A stretch of 64,000 bases of DNA from Microcyclosporella mali (taxonomy: Eukaryota; Ascomycota; Dothideomycetes; Mycosphaerellales; Mycosphaerellaceae). The stretch lies in the NCBI GenBank assembly GCA_002785985.1, contig NHNU01000006.1:413587-477586 (forward strand), read 5' to 3'. The notes under the pieces were generated by a model. That model made no database searches, was not told where the DNA came from, and saw nothing but the letters and a program-made list of their open reading frames with translations. Each line of letters starts with the position of its first letter. The stretch's first letter is position 1. The position numbers and the translations under genes were made by a program. Below are positions 54,654 through 64,000 of the stretch, in pieces.

Positions 54654-56348
54654 ATGGCTACCGATACGTCCAAGTACAAGTTGTAAGCGTGGCAGACCGC
54701 GGGCCTATACCGCCTACCAATGCGAGACGGACGGCACGCCACTAACGTGTCTTGGCAGCAATCACTCGATGCTCCGCTGCAAAGACCCGAGAGCATCGGT
54801 AAAGTGCGTTGCCCCTGTGCCGGGGAGTGCGGCGGAACACCGAAGCGCTGATCATGCCGTGCATCCTGCAGATTCTACGAGCATCTGGGCATGAGTCTCG
54901 TCAATAAATTTGAGTTCAAGGAAAACAACTTCGACCTGTCAGTGGAACCTTACTCGTGATTCGGGTCTTTTGCCGCCCGACATCACTGGATTCGGCTAAG
55001 TGGAATCGTTGACTGACCGATGCTGGATCAGGTATTTCCTGGCCTACGACTCGCCGAAGGCAGTCTCGCATGGCAACCACTGGACTGATAGAGAGGGTAT
55101 CATTGAATTGACCCATAACTATGGCACTGAAAACGATCCAAACTACAAGCCTTGCAATGGTAACAAGGACGATGGAAAGGGCTTCGGTCATGTCTGTGTT
55201 TCTGTCGACAACATCCAGGCCGCCTGTAAGAGACTTGAAGATGCAGGCTACAAGTTCCAGAAAAGGTTGAAGGACGGCCGCATGCATCACATTGCTGTGA
55301 GTCCTCTCGAATCGAGACTGCTCGCGTCGATGCTCCAGACCGGAAACTCATCTGAGACAGTTTGCCCTGGATCCCGACGACTACTGGGTCGAGATCATCG
55401 CCCAGAACCCGGTCGACAAGACAGAAGATATTACCACGACCGATGTCGCAACGTACCGAATGTAAGTACCGACCATTGAAGTTGGCTGCTGGGATTTGTG
55501 AACCATGGTTGATAGTGAGACATGCGCCGCTGACGGTTGCCGGTTGCAGGAACCACACAATGCTGAGAGTGAAGGTATGTCCATCTGCTCGTGTGCGTCC
55601 GCGAGAAACTGACCTTGCCCTGTTAAGGACAAAGATGTCTCGCTCAAGTTCTACGAGGATGTGATGGGCATGAAGCTCAAGAGAACAAGCGAATCACCCA
55701 ACTGTAAGCATCCTCAGCATGACTGTTGCTTGATCTGATCAGCTGACCATGTGTCAGCCGGTTTCAATCTTTACTTCCTTGGATATGGCGAAGTCCCATC
55801 AAAGGATGATACCGCTAATGGGGTCAACCCTGCCGCTGGTCAAGAGGGCCTCCTCGAATTGACCTGGAATTACGGCACCGAAAAGGAGGAGGGCAAAGTC
55901 TAGTACGTAAAGTGAAAGGCCGTAAGACATTCTACTGTAGCAGACACCTAACATCTCGACTCCGCGTCTAGTCACGATGGAAACTCCGATCCTCAAGGCT
56001 TCGGCCACATCTGCATCAGCGTTGATGATCTGGATGCAGCGTGCAAGCGATTCGAGGTAAAGGGTGTCAATTGGAAGAAACGATTGACAGACGGTCGGAT
56101 GAAGAATGTTGCTTTCGTCCTCGACCCTGATGGCTACTGGATTGAGTAAGTGACTTCCCTTGCCCAAGGATGTGACTTGCCACTGCATCGTTCAATGTCT
56201 AACACCAGTTCGTGTTCTAGGGTCATTCAGAATGAAAAGTACGTATAGTCCACTTGATCGCAGCTGCACCTTGCTGCTTGTCAATAGAGAAGCTGGACCA
56301 ACTAAAATTTTTGTGTATAGGTACAAGGCAGCTCCAGGCAAGTATTAG
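54654..56348 (+). CDS. glo1: Glyoxalase I (lactoylglutathione lyase), two-domain
   Basis: Converts the methylglyoxal-glutathione hemithioacetal to S-lactoylglutathione. Eleven exons (54654-54682, 54759-54803, 54872-54937, 55032-55296, 55361-55461, 55550-55574, 55628-55703, 55758-55902, 55972-56145, 56221-56238, 56321-56348) close in phase to give 323 aa. Two tandem glyoxalase domains, as in yeast Glo1, begin at NHSMLRCKD (about 11) and NHTMLRVKD (about 170). Metal/catalytic residues are seen in GIIELTHNYG and GFGHVCVSVD of the first domain and GLLELTWNYG and GFGHICISVD of the second. Exon 10 is only 18 nt and exons 6 and 11 are 25 and 28 nt. The C-terminus KYKAAPGKY is typical for fungi. The intron number is the highest in the window. 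Confidence 0.95.
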
Positions 56349-56908
56349 TGACGTCGAAGACCTCGATGGCTGATATGCTGGCCTGGAAGTACGAAACATA
56401 CGAGCGGAGAAATTTGGCAATGGCAGCATATTCCGAGAGCTCGCTTTGCCATGTGACGCTGTCAATCGCAGCTTGCTTTCATTTGACAGCTTCTTCACGC
56501 CCGTCCCCCACCTTACACCTGCACTGCCTTTTGACCGATTTTCCGAGGCTTCTGAATGACCCGTCGTACTCATACTCTGCACAAAAATGCCAAGCACATG
56601 GCAGCCACAACATATCCTGTGGCCCGTCAGCTGCCGGAAGACCTCGGAGACGCGAAAGTCTGCAGATGCGATGCATGCAAGGTGCTGGCTATGTAACCAT
56701 GCACTTGTGGTGGCACTACTACTCTCGCTTACTCTGTTTCGAGATCATGGAAATATACCTGTTGTACTCTCATCTTCCCCTAAACCATTCGCTCTCGCGC
56801 TTTCGTGTTGAACAGTGTCACGTGCAGAAGCGATTCATCACTACATACATTCCAAGGTTGCCACCTCCAAGCTGCCGCCTTTGTCTCTCAATTCGCGTCT
56901 AAGTCAGC
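56349..56908. other. Convergent intergenic region, no gene seen
   Basis: Lies between the 3' ends of GLO1 and the PGDH gene. A 184-codon plus-strand frame here has no conserved feature and overlaps presumed 3' UTR sequence. Confidence 0.45.
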
Positions 56909-58821
56909 TCACAGGACCAACTGCGTAGCTTCCAGGACCCCCTCTTCTCCCAAGATGCCCTTGATCACATACTCGTCAACGGCGCGATCAATGCCTAAGA
57001 TCATGAGTGCCTCATGCTCCTTCCCATTCCGATCGAGCCCGCCGACTCCGCCGTTGCTCTCTTCTTCTTCAATGGGAGCCACGCTCATGAATCGAATGTT
57101 GATTCCTGCTTTCCCCAAGCGCCCGCCCACGGTGCCGATCTTGCCGGGCTCGTCATAGTTCCTGCAGATCAGCAGTGTTCCTTCGGGCACGAAACTCGTG
57201 CTGAAGCGGCCCAGACGGGAAATGTAGGGCTTGTTGTTCGAAATGAAGCCTGTTATGACCTGGTCATCGAGCTTACGCATTCTCTCGCTGGAAGTATCTC
57301 GATGGGGGCGTGGAATGGGAGCGGAGGCGCGAGAGGCCGATGGACTGCGAGGGTCCGATCGAGCGCGGAGTGTCACGGAGGCTGAGTAGCCTTCCTGCTG
57401 GTCCGGGGCGTTGCGAGCCCGGGATTCGTTGACGAGAATGCCTCGTTCTTTGGCGATGATTTCGGCATTGACGATGTTGATGTTGGTGTTCTCCGCATCT
57501 GTGATGGGGCTGAGCATGCCTTTGATCAGGGCGGCAAAGAGGGGTTTGGTGGTGTTTGTCGTGGCTAGGCTTCCCTCATAGGTCAGGTCGAATGAGGTTC
57601 GGAAGCATTGTGCTGCATGCGAGGTTCCGAAGTGCTGCGTGTACAAGGAGCCCATCTTTTCCACGAGAGAGACGAAGGGCTGAAGAGTGCGGTACTCTTC
57701 TGGTAGGATGAGAGGCGCGTTGACGGCTGATCGTGGTAGTGCTCCAGAAAGAATGGACAGGACTTGCTCGCAGACATCGATGGACACACTTTCCTGTGCT
57801 TCTAGTGTGGATGCGCCAAGATGAGGAGTGGCGACGACTCGGGGAGACATGATCAAGCGAGAACCAGCATCTCCTTCTTGAGGTGGTTCCGATGTGAAGA
57901 CGTCTAAACCTGCGCCGGCTATCGTTCCAGCCTCGAGAGCCGCAAGAAGTGCTGTTTCGTCAATGATGCCTCCACGAGCTACATTGAGCACACGGGCCGT
58001 TGATTTCATCTTCGACAGCTCCGCAGCTCCGATCATGCCCTTAGTGGAGGCAATCATTGGAGTGTGGATGGTCAAGAAGTCAGCTCGCTCGAAAAGTTCG
58101 TCCATGGAAGATACAAGCTCCACGTTGGCTGCTGCGACCAGCGATACATTCGCATACGGGTCGTAGCCTATCAATGACATGCCAAGGCCACCGGCAGCAC
58201 GAGCGACTGTGAGTCCGACTGAAAATGGTAAGCGAGGATTCCACAAATCATTGATGGGAATAGTATACCTTTCCCCAGCCCCACGATGGCAAGGATCTTT
58301 CCTTTGACTTCCACTCCAGTCAACTTACTCCTCTCCCACTTTCCCAACTTGATGCTGACAGAAGCATGGCCAATGTTCCGTGCCGTTGCCATCAATAACG
58401 CAATGGTATGTTCCGCAGCAGCGTTTATGTTGCCTTGTGGGGAGTTCACCACGATTATGCCGCGCTTGGTAGCCGAAACGAGATCCACATCTAAGTTACA
58501 GAGAGGAGTTGTTAGCATGTATCTCCCACTAGAGTACGCTTTACACCGTTTACACTCACTGTCAACACCGACGCCAGCACGTGCGACTACTTTGAGGTTC
58601 TTCGCAGCGGCAAGGAGCCTGGCAGTGACCTTGGTTTCAGAGCGTACGATGATAGCTTCGTACTCCGGGATGGTTTCCTCAAGCTCTTCTGGCGAGAGCT
58701 GTTTCTCATGAACGTCCAGAGATGCCTGAAGCAGACGCAGACCGTCTGGCGAGACCTTCTCCGGAATCAAAACCTTAGGACGACGAGGCTCCTGTCCATT
58801 GATGTAAATTGGCTGAGGCAT
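56909..58821 (-). CDS. ser3: D-3-phosphoglycerate dehydrogenase, long form
   Basis: First enzyme of serine synthesis (3-phosphoglycerate to 3-phosphohydroxypyruvate, NAD-linked). Three exons (58821-58560, 58490-58269, 58218-56909) close in phase to give 597 aa. The substrate domain is followed by the Rossmann motif GLGKVGLTVARAAGG (about 158-172, split by intron 2). The catalytic Arg is in NVARGGIIDE, Glu in DVFTSEPP and His in ATPHLGAST. After the catalytic part comes an intervening allosteric-type domain, interrupted by a Ser/Pro/Arg-rich insertion (about 465-500), and a C-terminal ACT domain (GTLLICRNYDEPGKIG to the end) that in relatives binds serine for feedback control. This is the long architecture of plants and mycobacteria rather than the shorter yeast Ser3. 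A GTG 45 nt upstream is in frame, but the ATG is preferred. Confidence 0.93.
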
Positions 58822-59150
58822 CTTTCCCGTTCTTGTTTCACAGTAGATGCCGTATTCGTTCGCCACTCTGAGAATGCTCTGGTGGAGTTGGTTTTCTCGG
58901 CATTCAAGAGAAGCTTTTGCAGGCAGTTAAACAAGGTAGCTATTTGAAACACCCACGCAATGACAGCGAAGCCGCAGCATCACGCGGGAGTCTCACTGCT
59001 CGCACGACACTGTAGCTGTAGTCCCCCGCGCTTCGACGCCCCGCAAGGTAGGACTACACTACCTGATGGGGTGCATTAGTGCTGCGGCTCCTCGTGCGTG
59101 AATTGTAGGCATAAAATCGGGAAACATCACTGAGCAAAGCAATCCAGCGC
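58822..59150. other. Short intergenic region, PGDH promoter
   Basis: Both neighbours are on the minus strand, so this contains the PGDH promoter and the 3' end of the roadblock-like gene. No motif was singled out. Confidence 0.4.
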
Positions 59151-59744
59151 TCAAAAGACGTTCGAGGCTCCATCTTCAGGCATCTTGAAGCCTGTCTGTC
59201 GGAACTCTGCGGTGATGACATTGGCCAGGGCGTCCAGCTTAGCCCGTTGAAGTTTCAGCACGTTTGCAGCAAGGCTATTGCCAGTGGATTGTGTTGCAGA
59301 TGTTCTGATAGAAGCGCCGTCGGCCTCACGCGGCCACTGCTGCTGCGTGCCGTCCACGCTTTCTGTCGTGGTCCTCCTTTCAGAGTCAGACTTCCGCGGC
59401 GGCACTCCGCCTTCGAGCACAAGTAACAGTCGATCTTGAACCCGTCTCACGAGCACGTTGACATTCTCGGCCTCCAGGGTAAGCACATGCAGAGGCTGCT
59501 TGGATCCGACGTCCTCACGAATCTCTTGGTGGAAGCTGTCCGCCATGTCATCGCCAGGGTTCTGCTTTTCGTGTTCTTGCCATGTGATGGCAGCCATGGC
59601 GGCCTGTTTTCGCAGATCGTTGATGTCGGTGGGCTGACTGTATGCGAGGAGTGTGCCATTCGGCGTCATGAGGAACCATCGCCTGCAGAGGCGGTTGTCC
59701 CGATTCCGAGACATCAGCTCGTTGAGTGCTTTGGCGTTGAGCAT
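59151..59744 (-). CDS. Roadblock/LC7-like small protein, possible Ragulator/EGO subunit
   Basis: A single exon encodes 197 aa from the first ATG (an upstream GTG is in frame). The core, MLNAKALNELMSRNRDN followed by RWFLMTPNGTLLAYS and, later, NVLVRRVQDRLLLVLEG, shows the alternating helix-strand pattern of roadblock/LC7 folds. It resembles LAMTOR2/Ego3-type scaffolds that anchor Rag GTPases and TORC1 at the vacuole. A hydrophilic Ser/Thr/Arg-rich segment interrupts the C-terminal part, and a last helix (NVLKLQRAKLDALANVIT) ends the protein. The family call is inferred from pattern only. The gene is divergent from FMP52. Confidence 0.6.
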   Translation of the reverse strand: MLNAKALNELMSRNRDNRLCRRWFLMTPNGTLLAYSQPTDINDLRKQAAMAAITWQEHEKQNPGDDMADSFHQEIREDVGSKQPLHVLTLEAENVNVLVRRVQDRLLLVLEGGVPPRKSDSERRTTTESVDGTQQQWPREADGASIRTSATQSTGNSLAANVLKLQRAKLDALANVITAEFRQTGFKMPEDGASNVF

Positions 59745-60221
59745 GATGCGCCGCTTCAACACACAAACACGTGTCTAGTCGTACAACAGGAGTGATTGCG
59801 TGTTGGGGATGCTGTCGTCGGGCGGCGTCAGACCTCTGTGCTTGCTGCTTCGAAAGCCAAGGCAGGTTGGCAGGGTCGTGAAGGTTGCGTCTGGCAATTT
59901 AAGTGCAGTAGCCAAAGTCACCTGTGCCAAAGTTGCTGAGGTCGAGGCACTTTCACGCTGTAACATCCTCTCGCATCGATAGATCACCAAATTGAATGCA
60001 TGGTTGGGAGTGTATAGGATGTCTAAGAGTGCGTGTCTCTCGCAACTTAACAACCAAGGACCTCCTGATTGGGGATTTGGGTATCTCTCTATCTATCGCG
60101 GGCCGCCAATGACATAATGTGGGCTAGCTAGCTTTCTTCTCACTATCAGCATCACCTTAATATTTCGTCCCCAACACTCCGCCAGCAACTTCCTATCTCC
60201 CTCTCACCTTGTTACGTGAAT
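59745..60221. promoter_or_regulatory. Divergent promoter region of the roadblock-like gene and FMP52
   Basis: This 477-bp gap separates two divergent starts. A TTACGTGA element (CRE/ATF-like core) lies about 10 nt before the FMP52 ATG, at roughly 60212-60219, within the presumed leader. Function is inferred only. Confidence 0.3.
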
Positions 60222-61034
60222 ATGACGACCGCCTGTCTGGTCGGTGCAACCGGGCTTGTGGTCCGCTACTACCCTATCAACAATGCCGATACTTTATCAG
60301 ACTGAGTCGAGCAATAGGGTGCACAAATCCTCTCAACCCTCAAGAGTTCAGCCAACGTCGGCAAAGTCTTCACATTCGCACGCAAAGAGCTCGCACATGA
60401 CACAAAGGTCACGCCCATTGTCGCGAAAGACTCTGCAGAATGGTTGAAACAATTCCCTGATGGAAGCGACATCTTCTTTTCGGCGCTCGGCACCACCAGA
60501 GCGAATGCAGGAGGACTTGAGAATCAACGCAAGATCGATTACGATCTGAATTTGGAGATGGCCAAGGCTGCAAGAATGGCTGGAGTCAGAACATACGTGC
60601 TCATCAGTTCGTCCGGCGCAAATAGTGCCAGTCGCATTCCATACACCAAGATGAAGGTAAGCAGGGAAAGGAGATTCTTTCGTCCTGGCTCTGAGCCTCC
60701 TGCTGACTTTGCATCCTTTGCTCTACAGGGCGAATTGGAGGACTCCGTGCAAGCCATCGACTTCGAGCATGTCGTCATTGTGAGACCCGGGCTCATTGTC
60801 GGTGATAGGAATGAGAGCCGGGCGGCGGAGTTTGTGATCCGAAAGATAGCAGAGGTTGCAGGCTCAATTTCTGGAGACCGACTGAAGGACTTCTGGGCGC
60901 AGGATGACTCCACTATTGCCAGAGCAGCAGTCAAGGCTGGTTTGGAGTGTGCAGACGGACAGAAGAAGGAGAAGGTCATAATACTCGGGCAGAGCGATAT
61001 CGTGCGGCTGGGAAAGACCGAGTGGAAGCAGTAG
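60222..61034 (+). CDS. fmp52: Fmp52-like NAD(P)-binding protein
   Basis: Rossmann-fold protein of the atypical short-chain dehydrogenase type; the yeast homologue is found in the mitochondrial outer membrane and ER, and is stress-induced. Three exons (60222-60260, 60318-60656, 60729-61034) close in phase to give 227 aa. The first exon is only 39 nt and supplies the dinucleotide motif GATGLV, completed by GAQIL in exon 2. Further family marks are FFSALGTTRANAGG, VLISSSGANS, YTKMKGELEDSV (Tyr-x3-Lys) and VIVRPGLIVGDR. Length equals yeast Fmp52 (231 aa). The donor of intron 1 (gtccgc) is non-standard but phase and motif demand it. Substrate unknown. Confidence 0.88.
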
Positions 61035-62036
61035 AAGCTAGCGATCATGTAGTGGTGTGTGGGGGAAAGGACCTGTATCAACATTATTTGCACGGACAGG
61101 GCGGAGGCAGCAATGCACAGGAGGTTTGACATGGGTGTCGCTAGATGTGGGTGACTGAATAGACATGCCCTGCCATTAAAGCACGTGCTCGCTTCTTCTC
61201 CGGCCACATCGGTCCACACTGAGCGTCGTTGATTCCAAGGTCCGGATGAGAGTAGTCAGAGTGGCAGTGTAGCCAGCAATGCGTGCTCATCGTGACGAGG
61301 AGGACGACCATCAGCTGAAGCAGAAGCATAGGAGGTAATGTCGACGTGCTTGCGTGCTACGGCAAAAGGTGGAAGAACGGGAGCGCGGGTGGGTCCGAAG
61401 CCACCGGAGTAGGAGGAGCGAGGGAGCGTTGTGGACCCAACCAAGCCCACGTCCAACGAAGTTACCTTAAGGCAGGCGCAAGGCAGGCTAACCCACTCTA
61501 TCGTCACTGCCACCTACAACGACACTCTCTCTATCTACGCTGCCTCCCTCGCTCTTGCCTTCACCGACCGTCCGTCCGTCCGTCAACCACGCGCATCGCC
61601 ATCGCCGGTCGATAGCACCTGCCTCGCAGCCCGGCACAGAAATGGGGAGATGAATAAACAAGCCAGCACGAGCAATCACGAGCAAGTTCCGACTTTGGAC
61701 TCCCAGCACTCTGCTAGGTACGTCTCGAGACTTGCACTCTGCCATACTCCAACCGCCTCCTTCAGCTTCACCTGAACCTCCACATCTATCTCTACCTCCG
61801 TGTGGGAAGCTGCGACTTGCACCTGCTCCCGAAACTGTACCTGCGCCTGCCGCTCCACCTGCATTGCTGCTCGCAAACGCCGTCTTGTGGCCGTGGCCGT
61901 GCCCGCTTGCTGTACCTTCGCTGCTGTCTCGTCTTCACTCCTCTACTCTTGCGCCACTCTTTCCACAATCTCTCCTCCCTGTCCCACCATCACCACCGCC
62001 ACCATCAAACACACACCCCCCAACATTCATTGACAG
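61035..62036. other. 1-kb upstream region of UFD4
   Basis: The last 600 nt are pyrimidine-rich with runs of ccgt and ccacc, typical of a fungal promoter and long 5' UTR. Frames up to 211 codons in this stretch are Ser/Pro/Leu low-complexity and overlap the UFD4 start, so none is accepted. Confidence 0.45.
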
Positions 62037-64000
62037 ATGCCTCCAAGTCAACGAGTCACCCGCTCTGCCACCGCTGCCCGGCAGCTCGCCGATAACGACA
62101 GCATCAACTCGCCCTCGCCGAACGCGAACACCACCACCACTGTCACCGCATCTCCACTCACGCGTGCCGCCCCTGCCCCTGCCCCTGCCCTGCGCAAGCG
62201 CAAGGCACCCAAGGAGCCATCTCCACAAGCTACACACGAGCCGCGCAAGACCAAGCGTCTTCGAGGCACCGCCGATACCGACGCCAACTCCAGCCCTCCC
62301 GAGCCAGTCGAGGCACCCAAGCGAGTCAAGAAGGCGGCACTCGCCGCTATGTCAAGTGCCGGGTTAGTTTCTCTCTCTTTCCAAGAAAAAAAGGCGTACG
62401 TATGAGCGAAATGCTGATAGGATGTAGGCCATCCTCGGAGAACTCAGCGGAGACATCGCCGCAGCAACTTCCGCGTGACTCCAATCGCCGCAAGTCTAAC
62501 CGCCGCAAATCGAAAGAGGGTATGGCATGCTTTCCCACTGCTCTCCCCTACGCTACTGACCGCACAGTAGAAGCCCACACATCGAGCTCAACTGCTCCGT
62601 CTTCTAGGAAATCACGCAAAGGCTCAAAGAAGGACCAAGATGTGGTAATGAACGATGCGGACGGAAAAGCGAGCGAGCCACAGCAAGATGCTGGAGACGA
62701 TGATGAGGAGTCGCGGCAGGATGCTGGCGTCGGAGCTGAAGGCAGCCAAGAGTCTGCTCGTCGCTTCGCACAGGACGAACTCGATGCCATGGACCGCAGC
62801 GATGATCCCTTTGCCGCCGGGTACCTCGCTCGCTTTGCTGGGCACGGCGGGCTGTCGAGCAGCCTGCGCGCCTTGTCCGGAGTGCTCTCTGGTATGAATA
62901 GCCGACTGCGCAACATTCTGGAGCAGCTACGCACGAAAGAAGACCCTTCGGTCCAGCTCATCGCCCTACAGGATCTCTCAGAGTTGCTGCTGGTGTCCAA
63001 TGAAGATAACTTGGCGGGTCACTTTGCGCCAGATCAATACGTCAAGGAACTCGTCGTTCTCATGCAACCAAATGATTTTACTGGAGAAGAGAACCCCGAG
63101 ATTATGCTTCTAGCTTGCCGCTGTATCGCAAACATGATGGAGGCTCTGCCAGCATCTACTGCAAGTGTTGTATACGGCGGTGCCGTTCCAATTCTCTGCC
63201 AAAAGCTGCTGGAGATACACTATATCGACCTTGCGGAACAGGCCCTCAGTACCTTAGAGAAAATTTCTGTCGAATTTCCCTCATCTATTGTGCGCGAGGG
63301 CGGCTTGACTGCATGCTTGACGTATCTGGACTTCTTCGCCACTGGCACTCAGCGTACCGCCGTTACCACCGCTGCCAATTGCTGTCGAAACATTCCCGAG
63401 GAATCTTTTCCAACCGTACGGGACGTCATGCCCATCCTGCTCAGCACTCTTTCCAGCAGCGACCAACGCGTTGTGGAGCAGGCATCTCTATGTGTCTCGA
63501 GAGTCATTGATAGCTTCAAATATCATGAGAGCAAGCTGGAGGAGCTGGTAAGCCCAGAACTCCTCAAAGCGATCCTGCGTCTTCTGCTCCCTGGCTCCAC
63601 GAACATGATCGGACCAAGCATCCATACACAATTCTTGCGCGTCCTTTCCATTACCGCCCGTGCGAGCCCGCGGCTATCTGCGGAGTTACTGAAAATGAAT
63701 GTGGTCGACACGCTGTACCAGATCCTGACTGGCGTCTCGCCACCCTCTGGTACCGAGAATGTTGCCTCGAGGATTGACAAGAATGTCATCATGCAATCTA
63801 TCATTCGTACGCCTCGCGAACAGATCTTCGAGACTCTCAACGTGATCTGCGAGCTGCTTCCCACTGTGTCCCAAGACAGTCTGACATTTCTTGATGACCT
63901 GCAAGATGCAGGGTACACTGGCCCAGAAGCCGTGTCAATGTCCACGCGTTCAAAGACTACACCAAACGACAAGCGCATCGAACTCCTTCGAGAGTGCCCA
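62037..64000 (+). CDS. ufd4: HECT-type E3 ubiquitin ligase Ufd4/TRIP12, 5' part only
   Basis: The gene runs off the window, so only the first 617 residues are seen. Exons 62037-62362, 62428-62519 and 62568 onward join in phase. The first 190 residues are basic, Ser/Pro/Ala-rich and disordered, with several potential nuclear signals (LRKRKAP, NRRKSNRRKS). From about residue 230 an armadillo-type helical region starts (LRALSGVLSGMNSRLRNILEQL, then repeats such as PEIMLLACRCIANMMEALP), which is the conserved N-terminal part of Ufd4 and TRIP12 and binds N-degron or ubiquitin-fusion substrates. The catalytic HECT domain should lie several kilobases downstream, outside the window. Assignment rests on the arm region. 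Confidence 0.85.

Noticed and set aside
1..64000. Transposable elements or RIP-mutated repeats
   Set aside because: No terminal repeats, transposase or reverse-transcriptase motifs and no AT-rich islands were recognised by eye.

Overview
The window reads as nuclear DNA of a filamentous ascomycete (Pezizomycotina). The evidence is dense genes on both strands, mostly 50-80 nt introns with GTRNGY donors and CTRAC branch points, roughly even base composition, and typical filamentous-fungal proteins (COT-1 NDR kinase, Ime2-type kinase, FMP52, BOR1, sedolisin, Zn2Cys6 and C2H2 regulators). The style of the F-box-like genes and intergenic repeats suggests Dothideomycetes, perhaps the Mycosphaerellales; that is inference. 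I found no rRNA, tRNA, CRISPR or recognisable transposon.

Layout. 0-10 kb: an Ime2-type kinase with almost 5 kb of gene-free upstream DNA, then NAR1, divergent from RPB12. 10-20 kb: COT-1 kinase, a C2H2 protein, an unrecognised small gene and a mitochondrial stomatin. 20-28 kb is a more accessory pocket: an unrecognised F-box-like gene, an Smr-domain protein ending in a CaaX box, a broken F-box gene and a zinc-dependent deaminase-fold protein. 28-36 kb: BOR1 and DNA2. 36-44 kb: a secreted sedolisin, an alpha/beta hydrolase with a peroxisomal-type C-terminus, a TMEM70-like mitochondrial protein and a glyoxylate reductase. 44-50 kb: a Zn2Cys6 regulator, a GST and NMN adenylyltransferase. 50-64 kb: a gene-poor, repeat-rich stretch with one small C2H2 gene, then glyoxalase I, 3-phosphoglycerate dehydrogenase, a roadblock-like protein, FMP52 and the 5' part of UFD4, which runs off the window.

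The genes are mostly independent housekeeping loci; I see no biosynthetic cluster. Links across the window are loose: two morphogenesis/development kinases (Ime2-type, COT-1), NAR1 making Fe-S clusters and DNA2 using one, and a set of small-metabolite enzymes (glyoxalase I, glyoxylate reductase, PGDH, GST). Multi-exon models were built by hand and accepted only where reading phase closed across every junction. The most unusual items are the deaminase-fold protein, the CaaX-tailed Smr protein, the very long Ime2 upstream region and the decayed F-box gene.
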